DNA of 64,000 nucleotides from an uncultured Flavobacteriaceae bacterium (GCA_947494695.1 CANLWB010000009.1:124001-188000); one strand, 5' to 3'. Numbered from the stretch's first letter, positions 36,167 through 46,364 are shown. Made by a program: numbers and translations. The notes: a model not told the origin generated them from the letters alone.

Positions 36167-37360
36167 TCATATAGCTTCACTCAAAATCTCTAACGGATTG
36201 TCTTCCTTGGTTTCTTGTTCTTTTATTTCTTCTCGTTTGGCACTCACACTTAATATGATTCCTATAGCGAGACAGGTCATCCAAATTGAAGTTCCTCCAC
36301 TACTAATTAATGGTAATGTTTGCCCTGTTACAGGAAAGAGTTCCACAGCAACCCCCATATTAATTAATGCCTGAAATACTATAGGCAATCCCACACCCAA
36401 TACTAGAAGCTTACCAAATATGGTGTCGGATTTTTGTGATACAATAACAATTCTAAATAACAACCAGAGATACAAAATCATAATTGTACCCCCTCCTAAT
36501 AATCCGTATTCCTCTATAATAATTGCAAAAATGAAATCTGATGACGACTGAGGCAAAGCATGTTTTTGAATACTTTTACCCGGTCCAACTCCAAAAACTT
36601 TCCCTGAAGCAATAGCTATTTTAGCCTTTTCTATCTGATAATCGGCTTCCGTATCTTTATTGTTGGAGTAATTTTTTATCCTGTTTTCCCAAGTCGTTAC
36701 TTTAACATGCAATGGACCAGTTGTAAGCTTTGCAAACATAACAAAGAACACTAAAGCGATAAGACCGGAACCTATAATCACTCCCAAATAACGGATAGGA
36801 TAACCGCCGAGAAAAACCAAAAACAACACCATTAGAAAAATAATAGCCGCTGTTGAAAAGTTTGACGGTAAAATAAGTGCCAACACTGTAAATACAGGTA
36901 TCCACAGAGGCATAACGGATTGTTTGAATGTCACATTCACATCCTTAATTTTAGACATATACCTCGCCACATAAACCATTAGCACCACTGATGCGAATGT
37001 TGATGTTTGAAAAGACATCCCCACTATGGGTATTTTAATCCATCTACTGGCTGTTGCACCTCCCATTACCGTCCCTTGTAGCATGGTAACCACCAACAAC
37101 ACTAATACAATCGGAATGGCCACCAAAGACAAACCTTTAAAGTATCGATACGGAATTTTATGCACTCCGTACATAATAGCAAACCCTAAAAATAAATGCA
37201 TAAAATGCTTTACAAAAGAGATAAACGTATTGCCGTTATACTTATCGTATGCTAAGTCACTGGCAGCACTATATACGGGCAGAAATGAAGCAATAGTCAA
37301 CAACGCCACTATAGCCCAAATTAACCTATCTCCTTTTATGTTTCTAAATACTTTTTGCAT
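36167..37360 (-). CDS. ftsW: Septal peptidoglycan polymerase FtsW
   Basis: 397 aa SEDS protein with about ten membrane helices (for example LIWAIVALLTIASFLPVYSA, VFTVLALILPSNFSTAAIIFL and GVIIGSGLIALVFFVMFA). Diagnostic pieces: KIPIVGMSFQTS, the loop FAIIIEEYGLLGG and the C-terminal GVAVELFPVTGQTLPLISSGGTS. It polymerises lipid II together with the transpeptidase FtsI, encoded in the same cluster. Position between murD and murG is standard. Confidence 0.97.
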   Translation of the reverse strand: MQKVFRNIKGDRLIWAIVALLTIASFLPVYSAASDLAYDKYNGNTFISFVKHFMHLFLGFAIMYGVHKIPYRYFKGLSLVAIPIVLVLLVVTMLQGTVMGGATASRWIKIPIVGMSFQTSTFASVVLMVYVARYMSKIKDVNVTFKQSVMPLWIPVFTVLALILPSNFSTAAIIFLMVLFLVFLGGYPIRYLGVIIGSGLIALVFFVMFAKLTTGPLHVKVTTWENRIKNYSNNKDTEADYQIEKAKIAIASGKVFGVGPGKSIQKHALPQSSSDFIFAIIIEEYGLLGGGTIMILYLWLLFRIVIVSQKSDTIFGKLLVLGVGLPIVFQALINMGVAVELFPVTGQTLPLISSGGTSIWMTCLAIGIILSVSAKREEIKEQETKEDNPLEILSEAI

Positions 37361-37432
37361 GTATTCTTTTACCTCGTTACTTCAATGAAATGCTCCGACA
37401 AGCTCGGCATGACATCAAATCATCAATTATAT

Positions 37433-38785
37433 TTAAAGGTTTCTTACGGCGTTTTTAAACTGACGCCCTCTGTCTTCGTAATTTTCGAACAAATCAAAAC
37501 TTGCGCAAGCGGGCGATAACAATACACTATCTCCAGCCTCTGCAATCTTATAAGCAATCTTCACGGCTTCCGCCATAAATTGTGTTTCCACAATAACATC
37601 GACCATACCTCCAAAAGTCTTCATAAGCTTTTCGTTATCAAGCCCCAAACAAATAACAGCTTTCACTTTTTCATTTACAAACTGAAATAATTCTTCATAA
37701 CTATTTCCTTTATCTTCTCCACCAACAATCCAAACTGTAGGTGTATCTACACTTTCTAAGGCATAGTACGTAGCATTTACATTGGTTGCTTTAGAATCGT
37801 TTATGTATTGAACCTTGTTGATTTTCAAAACATGTTCTAAACGATGCTCTACACCTTGAAAATTCTCCAAACTTTCACGTATTGTTTGTTTTCTAATTTT
37901 CAACAAATGCGAGACCGTCGATGCTGCCATCGCATTTTTTATGTTGTGTTTTCCTTCTAACTTTAAATTTGTTGTTGGCATAATTATTTGGTTGTTATTT
38001 ACTATTATTTTAATATTATTTCCTTCTAAACAAGCTCCTCCATTACTACCTTCGGGTAGGCTTTCAATGCTTTTAACTAATGAAAACGGTAGTAATGTCG
38101 ATTGAACCGGATTATTTCTTAAATGATTTACGATAACCTCGTCATCTGCATCATAGATTAGGTAATCCTGCTGTGTTTGATTCATAGCTATCCTAAACTT
38201 TGAGGCAACATATTTTTCAAACTGATAATCATATCTATCCAGATGATCTGGTGTTATATTGGTTATAACCGCTATATGTGGTTTAAAATCTATTATATCG
38301 TCTAACTGAAAACTACTAATTTCCAATACGTAGTTTTCAAAATCTTCCTCTAAAAGCTGTTTAGCAAAACTATCTCCTATATTACCTGCTAACCCAACAT
38401 TTAATTCTTGTTTTAGGATATGATGTGTTAACGACACTGTCGTCGTTTTACCGTTGCTCCCCGTAACTCCCACAATGGTTGCCTCTGTAAATCCTGAAGC
38501 AAATTCAATCTCAGACACCACTAATATGCCTTGCTCTCGAATTTGTTTCACCAGAGGAACTTTATCTGGAATTCCAGGACTCTTCATAACGATATCTGCA
38601 TTCAGAATTTTCTCTTCAGAATGCCTTTCATCCTCCCATTCAATCTCATGATGTTTAAGAACCTGTTTATTCTTTTCTTTAATGACTCCTTTATCCGAAA
38701 CAAATACCTCATAACCCTTATCCCTTCCTAAAAGCGCAGTCCCTATACCGCTTTCTCCTCCTCCTAATATGACAAGCCTCTTCAT
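37433..38785 (-). CDS. murD: UDP-N-acetylmuramoylalanine-D-glutamate ligase MurD
   Basis: 450 aa from the ATG at 38785, which begins MKRLVILGGGESGIG as expected; an in-frame ATG at 38806 would add seven residues. It adds D-Glu to UDP-MurNAc-L-Ala. ATP loop VGVTGSNGKTTTVSL; LEISSFQLD; ITPDHLDRY; INDSKATNVNATYYAL; and C-terminal LLSPACASFDLFENYEDRG, the MurD signature. A short palindromic repeat lies in the spacer before mraY. Confidence 0.97.
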   Translation of the reverse strand: MKRLVILGGGESGIGTALLGRDKGYEVFVSDKGVIKEKNKQVLKHHEIEWEDERHSEEKILNADIVMKSPGIPDKVPLVKQIREQGILVVSEIEFASGFTEATIVGVTGSNGKTTTVSLTHHILKQELNVGLAGNIGDSFAKQLLEEDFENYVLEISSFQLDDIIDFKPHIAVITNITPDHLDRYDYQFEKYVASKFRIAMNQTQQDYLIYDADDEVIVNHLRNNPVQSTLLPFSLVKSIESLPEGSNGGACLEGNNIKIIVNNNQIIMPTTNLKLEGKHNIKNAMAASTVSHLLKIRKQTIRESLENFQGVEHRLEHVLKINKVQYINDSKATNVNATYYALESVDTPTVWIVGGEDKGNSYEELFQFVNEKVKAVICLGLDNEKLMKTFGGMVDVIVETQFMAEAVKIAYKIAEAGDSVLLSPACASFDLFENYEDRGRQFKNAVRNL

Positions 38786-38822
38786 TTTTGATTTTTGATT
38801 TATCATTCCGTTTCACTTCATA

Positions 38823-38848
38823 AGATTCCTGCCTTCGCAGGAATGACA
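38823..38848. repeat. Short palindromic repeat between mraY and murD
   Basis: ATTCCTGCCTTCGCAGGAAT is an inverted repeat followed by GACAA. Related copies lie at 46331-46356 and, degenerate, at about 28767-28793. Confidence 0.7.
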
Positions 38849-38849
38849 A

Positions 38850-40091
38850 TTATCTAATTTTCAATGTTACTATTGAAAGAATAGCTAGCAGAATTCCTAC
38901 AATCCAAAACCGAGTTACTATTTTGCTTTCATGATACCCTTTTTTCTGATAGTGATGATGCAATGGTGACATTCTAAAAATGCGACGCCCTTCTCCATAT
39001 TTTTTCTTAGTATATTTAAACCAGCTCACCTGCATAATCACCGATAAATTTTCAGCTAAAAAGATGCCGCATAGCACCGGAATTAACCATTCCTTACGAA
39101 CAGCAATAGCAATTACCGCTATAATCCCACCAATAGTTAAACTACCTGTATCTCCCATAAAAACCTGAGCAGGAAACGTATTGTACCATAAGAATCCTAC
39201 CAAGGCACCAACAAATGCGGCTATATAAATAGTTATCTCCTCAACCCTGGGTATATACATGATATTGAGATAATCTGAAAAAATAATATTACCAGACACC
39301 CAGGCAAAAATCCCCAGTGTAAGAGCTATAATAGCCGATGTTCCTGCTGCCAATCCATCGATACCATCTGTTAGATTTGCTCCATTTGATACCCCTGTCA
39401 CAATAATAATGCTTATCAATATGAATATAATCCAGGCATACTTTTCTAAATTCGGACTTATCCAGGTAATTAGCTTTGCATAATCAAACTCGTTCCCTTT
39501 TACAAAAGGAATCGTCGTTTTAGTTGACTTTGTTTCATCCTTGAAAAGCTCAGATTGTTCCACACTTGTGTTTGATGCCATAATTTCTTGCTGTGCTTCT
39601 AATGGCAGCTTTTCCTTAATGGTTACCTCTGAGTGAAAAAACAAGGTAGCTCCTACGATAATACCAAGTCCTACCTGGCCCAAAACTTTAAATTTCCCTT
39701 TTAACCCTTCTTTATCATTTTTAAACTTTTTAATATAATCATCGATAAAACCAATAATACCCATCCAAAGCGTGGTAATGATCAATAAAATGATGTAAAT
39801 ATTTTCAAGTTTTGCCAATAGCAGTACCGGAATCAAGGTAGCCAGGATAATAATGACTCCTCCCATGGTTGGGGTGCCAGCCTTTTCTTGTTGCCCTTTC
39901 AGCCCTAGATCTCTAATCGTCTCTCCAACTTGCTTTCTTTGTAAGAAGTGGATAATTCGCTTACCGTAGATTGTCGATATGAGCAGAGACAAAATCATGG
40001 CCAAAGCAGCTCTAAAGGTTAAGAACCCAAATAGTGTTGCTCCAGGAAACTGAAACTGTTTTTCTAAATAATCAAATAAGTAATACAACAT
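38850..40091 (-). CDS. mraY: Phospho-MurNAc-pentapeptide transferase MraY
   Basis: 413 aa, about 50 longer than E. coli MraY. It makes lipid I from UDP-MurNAc-pentapeptide and undecaprenyl phosphate. Family motifs: [22 protein letters not shown] (catalytic Asp pair), [24 protein letters not shown] and the histidine motif [19 protein letters not shown]. The extra length is a polar loop at about 150-215 between membrane helices, known in Bacteroidetes homologs. The stop is 64 bp before murD and the start abuts murE (1 bp). Confidence 0.98.
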   Translation of the reverse strand: MLYYLFDYLEKQFQFPGATLFGFLTFRAALAMILSLLISTIYGKRIIHFLQRKQVGETIRDLGLKGQQEKAGTPTMGGVIIILATLIPVLLLAKLENIYIILLIITTLWMGIIGFIDDYIKKFKNDKEGLKGKFKVLGQVGLGIIVGATLFFHSEVTIKEKLPLEAQQEIMASNTSVEQSELFKDETKSTKTTIPFVKGNEFDYAKLITWISPNLEKYAWIIFILISIIIVTGVSNGANLTDGIDGLAAGTSAIIALTLGIFAWVSGNIIFSDYLNIMYIPRVEEITIYIAAFVGALVGFLWYNTFPAQVFMGDTGSLTIGGIIAVIAIAVRKEWLIPVLCGIFLAENLSVIMQVSWFKYTKKKYGEGRRIFRMSPLHHHYQKKGYHESKIVTRFWIVGILLAILSIVTLKIR

Positions 40092-40092
40092 C

Positions 40093-41556
40093 CTATTTTT
40101 GTATTTGCTTTAAAAATTCCTGTACTATTTTAAAATCATTGAAATCAAAGCGCTCTCCTTTAATCTCCTGATATGTTTCATGGCCTTTCCCTGCTATCAA
40201 TATGATATCGTTAGGTTGCGCTAGTTGACAAGCCGTTTTTATAGCCTGTTTTCTATCTGAAATTGTTAATGTTTTTTTATAATTAAGAGGCTCGACACCG
40301 TCTTCAATATCTTTAAGGATATCTTCAGGAGCTTCACTTCGCGGATTATCACTTGTAAAAATGACTTTTGTACTTAAAGCCGATGCTATATGCCCCATTT
40401 TTGGTCGCTTGGTTTTATCTCTATCCCCACCACAACCAACAACGGTAATTAGCTCTTCATTTTTAGTACGAATACTATTAATCGTTTCTAATACATTTTT
40501 TAAAGCGTCGGGTGTATGTGCATAATCTATAATAGCAGTCACTTTCTTTTTGGAAATAAAATACTGAAACCGACCACTCACACTATCTATCTCACTTATC
40601 AGACGTAATATCTCATCCTTTTCGAGACCCAATAAGTCCGCTGTGGCATAAATAGCCAACACATTGTAAGCATTAAAATCCCCTATAAGCCTTGTCCAAA
40701 CTTCACTTTCGTTTACTTTTAGCAGCAAACCACTAAACTGATTCTCTAAAATCTGCGCTTTATAATCTGCATAGCCCTTTAAGGCATAAGTAAACTTTCG
40801 GGCTTTTGTATTTTGCAACATAACCAGCCCATTTTTATCATCTACATTAACCAATGAAAACGCTTTTTCGGGAAGCTGATCAAAGAATATTTTCTTTACA
40901 TCCCGATATTCTGCAAATGTTTTGTGATAATCCAGATGATCGTGAGACAGATTCGTAAAAATACCGCCTTCAAAATGAAGCCCTTCCGTTCTATACTGAT
41001 GGATGCCGTGCGAACTTACTTCCATAAAGCAAAACTCTACCCCCACCTCGTTCATATCCTTTAAATATTTATTAATCGTTAATGAATCCGGAGTGGTATG
41101 CGTTGCCTTATACATGGTATTATCTACCATTATTTTTACTGTAGACAGCAATCCAACTTTATAACCCGCCTTCTTAAACAATTGATATAATAAACTTGCA
41201 ACAGTTGTTTTTCCATTCGTACCGGTAACACCAATAAGTCTTAAATTCCCAGAAGGTGTATCATAATAGTTTGAAGCAAGAATAGCCAGGGCTTTACCCG
41301 AATTCCCTACCTCTACATAAGTAATACCTTCAACTAGGTCTTTGGGTAATATTTCACAAACAACAGCCGTAGCACCATTTTTTATAGCGGTATCGATATA
41401 ATCATGGCCGTCTGCAAGCGTACCATGAACCGCAACAAACAAATCTCCCTTTTTAACGTTTCGAGAATCGAAATCTATGGCCTTTACACGAACACCTGTA
41501 TCTCCTACCACAGCATTAATGGTGACTTTATATAATATGTCTTTTAATAGCATCAT
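40093..41556 (-). CDS. murE: MurE, meso-diaminopimelate ligase
   Basis: 487 aa. It adds the third residue of the stem peptide. ATP loop [53 protein letters not shown]; and [14 protein letters not shown], whose DNPR motif marks the meso-diaminopimelate-specific form. The second ATG (41553) gives MLLKDILYK and is an equally good start; either way the gene overlaps the ftsI stop, consistent with translational coupling. Confidence 0.98.
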   Translation of the reverse strand: MMLLKDILYKVTINAVVGDTGVRVKAIDFDSRNVKKGDLFVAVHGTLADGHDYIDTAIKNGATAVVCEILPKDLVEGITYVEVGNSGKALAILASNYYDTPSGNLRLIGVTGTNGKTTVASLLYQLFKKAGYKVGLLSTVKIMVDNTMYKATHTTPDSLTINKYLKDMNEVGVEFCFMEVSSHGIHQYRTEGLHFEGGIFTNLSHDHLDYHKTFAEYRDVKKIFFDQLPEKAFSLVNVDDKNGLVMLQNTKARKFTYALKGYADYKAQILENQFSGLLLKVNESEVWTRLIGDFNAYNVLAIYATADLLGLEKDEILRLISEIDSVSGRFQYFISKKKVTAIIDYAHTPDALKNVLETINSIRTKNEELITVVGCGGDRDKTKRPKMGHIASALSTKVIFTSDNPRSEAPEDILKDIEDGVEPLNYKKTLTISDRKQAIKTACQLAQPNDIILIAGKGHETYQEIKGERFDFNDFKIVQEFLKQIQK

Positions 41557-43565
41557 GAGGCTTGCAATACAACTATTTGTTTGTTATTTAATTTTTCGTT
41601 TTTATTTACCGATTGCGATGTTACAACACCACTTCCGTTAAGTTTCACACTTATATTCACATCCATATTCTCTAGAAGTGCCAAAGCATCCATAGCAGGT
41701 AAGCCTACTACATTGGGCATAATGGTTCTGTAGGTCGATGACGTCTCATAAAAGGCTTCATACTCTTTTTCGGCCGAAGCCACCCTAACATTTAAGGACT
41801 CCACCTCGTCTATCATAGGCGTATCTGTGTATATTTTTTGAGCAATTCTTTTAAATACCGGCCCAGTAACATCTGCCCCATAAAACCCAATTTTTGTACT
41901 TGGCTTATGAATAACCACAATGCATGAATACTTAGGATTCTCTACTGGAAAGTACCCAGCAAAAGAAGACACGTACTTCTTATTCTTTTCCCAACCCTTT
42001 TTCCAATATTCGGTTCTTGCCGTACCTGTTTTTCCGGCCATTGAGAAATTTTTTGAATACAACTTTTCACCTGTACCTCGAATCACCACATTTTTTAAAA
42101 CCTCACGTACCTTATTTAAAGTTTCATCGGAACATATCCTCCTTTTAACCACATCCTTATCGAAGACCTCGATATCCTTATCAAATTCCTTTACAGCTTT
42201 TAAAAACCTCGGCCTAATAAGCTCTCCCTTATTAGCTATAGCATTATAAAAGGTTAAGGTTTGAAGCGGTGTTAGCTCTAGATTATAGCCATAGGCCATA
42301 GATGGTAAAGCATTCCGACTCCATTTGTCACTACCAGGTTCTGGAATATCGGGCTCCCCTTCTCCAATAATTGGAACATCTAACTTTTTATCTAATCGCC
42401 ACTCCTTAAGCCTTTTTATAAACTTCTTCGGGTTGGACCCATAATGCTTATCTATCAAAGTTGCCAAACCAATGTTTGAAGACACCTCTAACGCTCTCGC
42501 GGCTGATATTTTTCCATATCCGCCATATCGCGAATCATGTATAAATCGTCCGTAAAAACGCTTCCTACCATTTTGAGTATCTACAACTGTAGACGTATCT
42601 ATCACTTTATCTTCTAAAGCAGCCATAAAAGCCATCACTTTAAATGTAGAACCCGGCTCATGACTTTCACCCACAGCATAATTCAGCTTTTCATAATACA
42701 CACCTTTGCTTGTTCTTCCCAAATTTGATATGGCTCTAATTTCACCAGTTTTCACTTCCATCACCACCACACAACCATGTTCTGCTTTATAATACTCCAG
42801 TTGCTTTAAAAGCGCATGATGAGCTATATCCTGAATATTCACATCTATGGTGGTATACACATCGTAACCATCTTTAGGCTCCACCTGATTATAATCGGTC
42901 ATAGGTTTCCATTTACCATTACCGATCTTTTGTTTTTTTCTTAATCCGTCCGTTCCTCGTAAATATCGTACCCCAAATGCACCATCAATACCTGGACGGG
43001 TAACATTCCCTTCATCATCAAATCGCTCATAACCAATTGTTCTTCGAGCAATACTCCCCATAGGGAATTCGCGCTTTGTTTTTTGCTCAACAATTAATCC
43101 TCCTGAAATAGCCCCGAGCTCCAATAATGGAAAGTTTCTAAATCGGATATAGTCCGAATAATTAATATTTTTAACCAATAAATAGTACTGGTTTTTATTT
43201 AACCGCGCTTTTCTTATTTCCCTTTGGTAATAGGCCGACGACTTTCCTAAATAACCCGACAAAGAATCACATAAAGGTTTTATGTTCGCTTCAAAATTAC
43301 CAGACTTAGATGTCAAGGCATCAATAGCAATATTATATTTAGGTATAGATGTTGCTAGCAAACTACCGTCGTTCGCATAAACGTTTCCTCTATTGGCTGG
43401 TATAGTCACATTTTTAATATCCCGTGAATCAACCAGAGCCCGATATTCATCTCCCTGCAAAAACTGAATGCTAAACAATTTAAACATCACAGCAACCCCA
43501 AAGACGAACATGCATCCAGCTAGAAAATACAATCGATTTAATATGCCTTTTTCGTTAACCGCCAA
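41553..43565 (-). CDS. ftsI: FtsI-type penicillin-binding protein with PASTA domain
   Basis: 670 aa class B PBP for septal cross-linking. Membrane helix at about 10-28 (LYFLAGCMFVFGVAVMFKLF), pedestal domain with IPANRGNVYANDGSLLATS, and transpeptidase domain with the SxxK box EPGSTFKVMAF, SxN in EVSSNIGL and KTGTAR. A C-terminal PASTA domain (about 605-670; MPNVVGLPAMDALALLENM) is present, unlike in E. coli FtsI but usual in Bacteroidetes. It sits between ftsL (8-bp gap) and murE (4-bp overlap) and should work with FtsW. Confidence 0.97.
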   Translation of the reverse strand: MAVNEKGILNRLYFLAGCMFVFGVAVMFKLFSIQFLQGDEYRALVDSRDIKNVTIPANRGNVYANDGSLLATSIPKYNIAIDALTSKSGNFEANIKPLCDSLSGYLGKSSAYYQREIRKARLNKNQYYLLVKNINYSDYIRFRNFPLLELGAISGGLIVEQKTKREFPMGSIARRTIGYERFDDEGNVTRPGIDGAFGVRYLRGTDGLRKKQKIGNGKWKPMTDYNQVEPKDGYDVYTTIDVNIQDIAHHALLKQLEYYKAEHGCVVVMEVKTGEIRAISNLGRTSKGVYYEKLNYAVGESHEPGSTFKVMAFMAALEDKVIDTSTVVDTQNGRKRFYGRFIHDSRYGGYGKISAARALEVSSNIGLATLIDKHYGSNPKKFIKRLKEWRLDKKLDVPIIGEGEPDIPEPGSDKWSRNALPSMAYGYNLELTPLQTLTFYNAIANKGELIRPRFLKAVKEFDKDIEVFDKDVVKRRICSDETLNKVREVLKNVVIRGTGEKLYSKNFSMAGKTGTARTEYWKKGWEKNKKYVSSFAGYFPVENPKYSCIVVIHKPSTKIGFYGADVTGPVFKRIAQKIYTDTPMIDEVESLNVRVASAEKEYEAFYETSSTYRTIMPNVVGLPAMDALALLENMDVNISVKLNGSGVVTSQSVNKNEKLNNKQIVVLQAS

Positions 43566-43573
43566 GAGCTTAC

Positions 43574-43894
43574 TTATTTTTGAGATTTAACTTTTATTTT
43601 TTTTGGTGGTATCACCGATGTATACAACCCTTTATCTTTTAATCTGTTGATCACTGCCGACTCCATTTTAAGCTTCATAAGTCGAGAACGCCCATCTACA
43701 AATGCCGAACGCATTTCCTTAACTTCATTTTTTAATCTGGCAATTTCATAAACCTTTTTATCGGCACTATGAGAACTCGCTATCATGATTAAGGCTAGTG
43801 CTGAAACAAAAATGATGAACCTCCAATTTTTAAAAGAATCATCACTAACTAAAAAAGTACCCTTTAATATGTTATAGATATTTTTCTTCATCAT
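43574..43894 (-). CDS. ftsL: FtsL-like division protein
   Basis: 106 aa: a cytoplasmic tail of about 25 residues, one membrane helix (WRFIIFVSALALIMIASS) and a periplasmic coiled coil (YEIARLKNEVKEMRSAFVDG) ending in a basic tail. This is the shape of FtsL, which with FtsQ and FtsB activates FtsWI. The sequence itself is weakly conserved; position between rsmH (4-bp overlap) and ftsI is decisive. Confidence 0.9.
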   Translation of the reverse strand: MMKKNIYNILKGTFLVSDDSFKNWRFIIFVSALALIMIASSHSADKKVYEIARLKNEVKEMRSAFVDGRSRLMKLKMESAVINRLKDKGLYTSVIPPKKIKVKSQK

Positions 43895-44796
43895 AGCTTT
43901 TCTGCAATTCTTAGTTTCGCACTTCGGGCCCTGCTATTCGCTTTCACCTCTTCAGGTGTTGGCACAATCAAACTACTCACTTTTTTGAGTGGCACTTCAA
44001 AATTCCCATACACATCTCGTTCCGGCTCTCCCTCAAACATTCCATTTCTAATAAAACGCTTCACCAATCGATCTTCTAACGAATGATAGGATATAAAACT
44101 TAAGCGCCCTCCTTTTATTAAAATCTCCGGTGTCTGCTCTAAAAACTCCTTTAAAACTTCAATCTCTTGATTCACCTCAATTCGAATCGCCTGGTAAATC
44201 TGAGCCAACACTTTATTTTCATGACGCGGCGGTAAAAACTTTTTTAGCACAGTTTTTAACTGCCCACTGGTCTTTATAGGCTGCTCTCTTCTATATTCCA
44301 CAATCAATCTTGCCATAGCCGGTGCAGCTCGTAATTCACCGTAATGCAAAAACACCTGCCTTAACTGTTCTTCATCATATTCGTTAACCACATGAAAGGC
44401 AGACAATTTATTTTTTTGATTCATTCGCATATCCAGGTCTGCTTCAAAACGTGTAGAAAACCCACGCTCTGCAACATCAAACTGATGAGACGACACTCCA
44501 AAATCTGCCAGAACCCCATCCACTTGCTTCACGCCATGAAAGCGCAAAAAACGCTTAACATACCTAAAATTCTCATGAATCAAGGTAAACCGCGGATCAT
44601 CCAAAACGTTTTCTAAAGCATCCGGATCTTGATCAAACGCAAACAGCCTGCCGTGCTCACCAAGCCTATTCAATATTTCCTTGCTATGACCACCACCACC
44701 GAATGTTACATCTACGTAAACACCATCAGCTTTAATATCTAGCCCATCGACAGTCTCTTTTAACAATACCGGATTATGATATTCCATGTTCATCAT
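43891..44796 (-). CDS. rsmH: 16S rRNA (cytosine1402-N4)-methyltransferase RsmH
   Basis: 301 aa, formerly MraW. It methylates C1402 in the decoding centre using SAM. EYHNPVLLKETVDGL at the start, SAM site VYVDVTFGGGGHSKEIL, VDGVLADFGVSSHQFD, RGFSTRFEADLDMRM, QAIRIEVNQE and SYHSLEDRLVKRF are all family signatures. The first ATG overlaps mraZ by 23 bp; the ATG at 44787 (MEYHNPV) is equally likely. The stop overlaps ftsL by 4 bp. Confidence 0.97.
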   Translation of the reverse strand: MMNMEYHNPVLLKETVDGLDIKADGVYVDVTFGGGGHSKEILNRLGEHGRLFAFDQDPDALENVLDDPRFTLIHENFRYVKRFLRFHGVKQVDGVLADFGVSSHQFDVAERGFSTRFEADLDMRMNQKNKLSAFHVVNEYDEEQLRQVFLHYGELRAAPAMARLIVEYRREQPIKTSGQLKTVLKKFLPPRHENKVLAQIYQAIRIEVNQEIEVLKEFLEQTPEILIKGGRLSFISYHSLEDRLVKRFIRNGMFEGEPERDVYGNFEVPLKKVSSLIVPTPEEVKANSRARSAKLRIAEKL

Positions 44797-45244
44797 CGTC
44801 TTGTCCCATTACTTCTTCAGCTAAATCTGCAAAATCTATTGCAGCTTCATCAATAGCCTGTTCGTATAAATCCTTATCCCATATTTCGATAATATTAATA
44901 GCCGAAGCCACCACAATATTTTTCGAAATATCCGCAAAAACAGTCAAGTCCTTGGGTATCAATAAACGCCCATTAATATCGACCTCAACTATCTTTGCCC
45001 CCGCAGTGAACCTGCGAATAAAGTCGTTGTTTTTCTTTTTAAACTTATTAAGTTTGTTCATTTTTTGCATCAAAATCTGCCACTCTCCCATTGGATATAA
45101 TTCCAAACATTTTTGAAACACAGAACGACGTAACACAAAACCATCGGCAAGAATGGATGATAACTGCTTTTTTAGCGTAGCAGGCATCATCAGCCTTCCC
45201 TTGGCATCAACTTTACAGTCGTATGTTCCTGTTAACAAGTCCAA
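44774..45244 (-). CDS. mraZ: Transcriptional regulator MraZ
   Basis: 156 aa, read from a TTG start because no ATG or GTG precedes the conserved LLTGTYDCKVDAKGRLMMP. Two SpoVT/AbrB-like halves, the second with AKIVEVDINGRLLIPKDL. MraZ forms a ring-shaped oligomer and controls its own dcw cluster by binding short tandem boxes in front of it; three such boxes lie 53-80 bp upstream here. First gene of the cluster; overlaps rsmH by 23 bp. Confidence 0.95.
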   Translation of the reverse strand: MDLLTGTYDCKVDAKGRLMMPATLKKQLSSILADGFVLRRSVFQKCLELYPMGEWQILMQKMNKLNKFKKKNNDFIRRFTAGAKIVEVDINGRLLIPKDLTVFADISKNIVVASAINIIEIWDKDLYEQAIDEAAIDFADLAEEVMGQDDDEHGIS

Positions 45245-45276
45245 AACGGTTCGCTGAAATTTTAACGTTTAAGTTT

Positions 45277-45284
45277 CAAATATA
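45277..45284 (-). promoter_or_regulatory. Promoter -7 element of the dcw cluster
   Basis: TATATTTG on the minus strand, an exact fit to the Bacteroidetes TAnnTTTG element, 33 bp upstream of the mraZ start. The -33 region falls in the MraZ boxes. Confidence 0.65.
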
Positions 45285-45296
45285 TTGAAAAAAACA

Positions 45297-45324
45297 CCAC
45301 ATTTTACCACTTTATACCACTTTG
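45297..45324 (-). promoter_or_regulatory. MraZ operator: three boxes at 10-bp spacing
   Basis: Minus strand CAAAGTGG (45324-45317), TAAAGTGG (45314-45307) and AAATGTGG (45304-45297), exactly 10 bp apart. Tandem GTGG/AAAGTG-type boxes with one-turn spacing are the known MraZ target in other phyla. They overlap the -33 region of the promoter. Confidence 0.75.
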
Positions 45325-45482
45325 TTGATAATTTTTCGACTAAATGAAGATTAATTGCGTTTTCAACCGCAAAAAAACACACGCATCGCTTAGCAACAAG
45401 GTGTTATGAACTAAAAATTAGTGGCAAAATTTTTATCAACATTCCCATTAGAAAGTTTTAATTTTGCCAAAAAAATTAATGG

Positions 45483-45511
45483 TTGAAATATGAATGAATT
45501 AGTTATATTTG
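45483..45511 (+). promoter_or_regulatory. Bacteroidetes-type promoter of the hydrolase gene
   Basis: TTG at 45483-45485, an 18-bp spacer, then TATATTTG at 45504-45511, matching TTTG and TAnnTTTG. The start codon is 25 bp further on, leaving a short leader. Confidence 0.7.
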
Positions 45512-45536
45512 TTTTTAATGAAGTGACCAACAAATC

Positions 45537-46301
45537 ATGATGTATCGTTTAAAAAAGGAAAAAGAATTCAATTACTTTGAAGCAGGAGAAGGCAAGCCAA
45601 TAATAGTCTTGCACGGCCTTATGGGAGGGCTAAGTAACTTCAATGCCGTATCGGATTTTTTTAGCACAAGGGGCTACAAAATTGTCATTCCAGAACTCCC
45701 TATATACACCATGTCTTTGTTAAAAACCAATGTAAAAAGCTTTGCTAACTATTTGCATAACTTTATAGAGTTTAAAGGCTTCAACGAAGTGATCCTACTT
45801 GGAAATTCACTCGGCGGACACATTGGCCTGTACCACACTAAACTATACCCTAAAAAGGTAAAAGGACTTGTAATAACAGGTAGTTCAGGACTTTACGAAA
45901 GCGCCATGGGTGGAGGTTACACAAAGCGTAGTGATTACGAAGTGATTAAGAAGAAAGCTCAAGAGGTTTTTTATGATCCTGAAGTCGCCACTAAAGACAT
46001 TGTAGATGAAGTTTACGAAACTGTAAATGATCGAAATAAACTTATAAAAACACTAGCCATTGCCAAAAGTGCAATTAGACACAATATGGCAAAAGATTTA
46101 CCCAATATGAATACACCAACATGTATTATTTGGGGTAAAAACGATAATGTAACACCCCCGGATGTTGCCGAGGAATTCAATACGCTTTTGCCGGATTCTG
46201 ATTTATATTGGATTGATAAATGTGGGCACGCCGCCATGATGGAACACCCCGAGGAATTCAATGAAATCCTTCATATGTGGTTAAATAAAAGAGGGTTCTA
46301 G
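45537..46301 (+). CDS. Alpha/beta-fold hydrolase
   Basis: 254 aa, no signal peptide. IVLHGLMGGLSNF forms the oxyanion region, LLGNSLGGHIGLY the nucleophile elbow (Ser), IIWGKNDNVTPP the acid (Asp) and CGHAAMMEHPEEF the His, so the triad is complete. Substrate unknown; an esterase or C-C hydrolase-like role is possible. It is divergent from mraZ and 63 bp upstream of engB on the same strand, a conserved flavobacterial neighbourhood. Two ATGs are adjacent (45537, 45540). Confidence 0.9.
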   Translation: MMYRLKKEKEFNYFEAGEGKPIIVLHGLMGGLSNFNAVSDFFSTRGYKIVIPELPIYTMSLLKTNVKSFANYLHNFIEFKGFNEVILLGNSLGGHIGLYHTKLYPKKVKGLVITGSSGLYESAMGGGYTKRSDYEVIKKKAQEVFYDPEVATKDIVDEVYETVNDRNKLIKTLAIAKSAIRHNMAKDLPNMNTPTCIIWGKNDNVTPPDVAEEFNTLLPDSDLYWIDKCGHAAMMEHPEEFNEILHMWLNKRGF

Positions 46302-46330
46302 AAATCCGTAAAAAACAAATTTTCGATTAA

Positions 46331-46356
46331 AAAGATTCCCGCCTTCGAAGGAATAA
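46331..46356. repeat. Short palindromic repeat before engB
   Basis: GATTCCCGCCTTCGAAGGAATAACA, a degenerate copy of the repeat at 38823-38848. Confidence 0.55.
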
Positions 46357-46364
46357 CAATAAAA

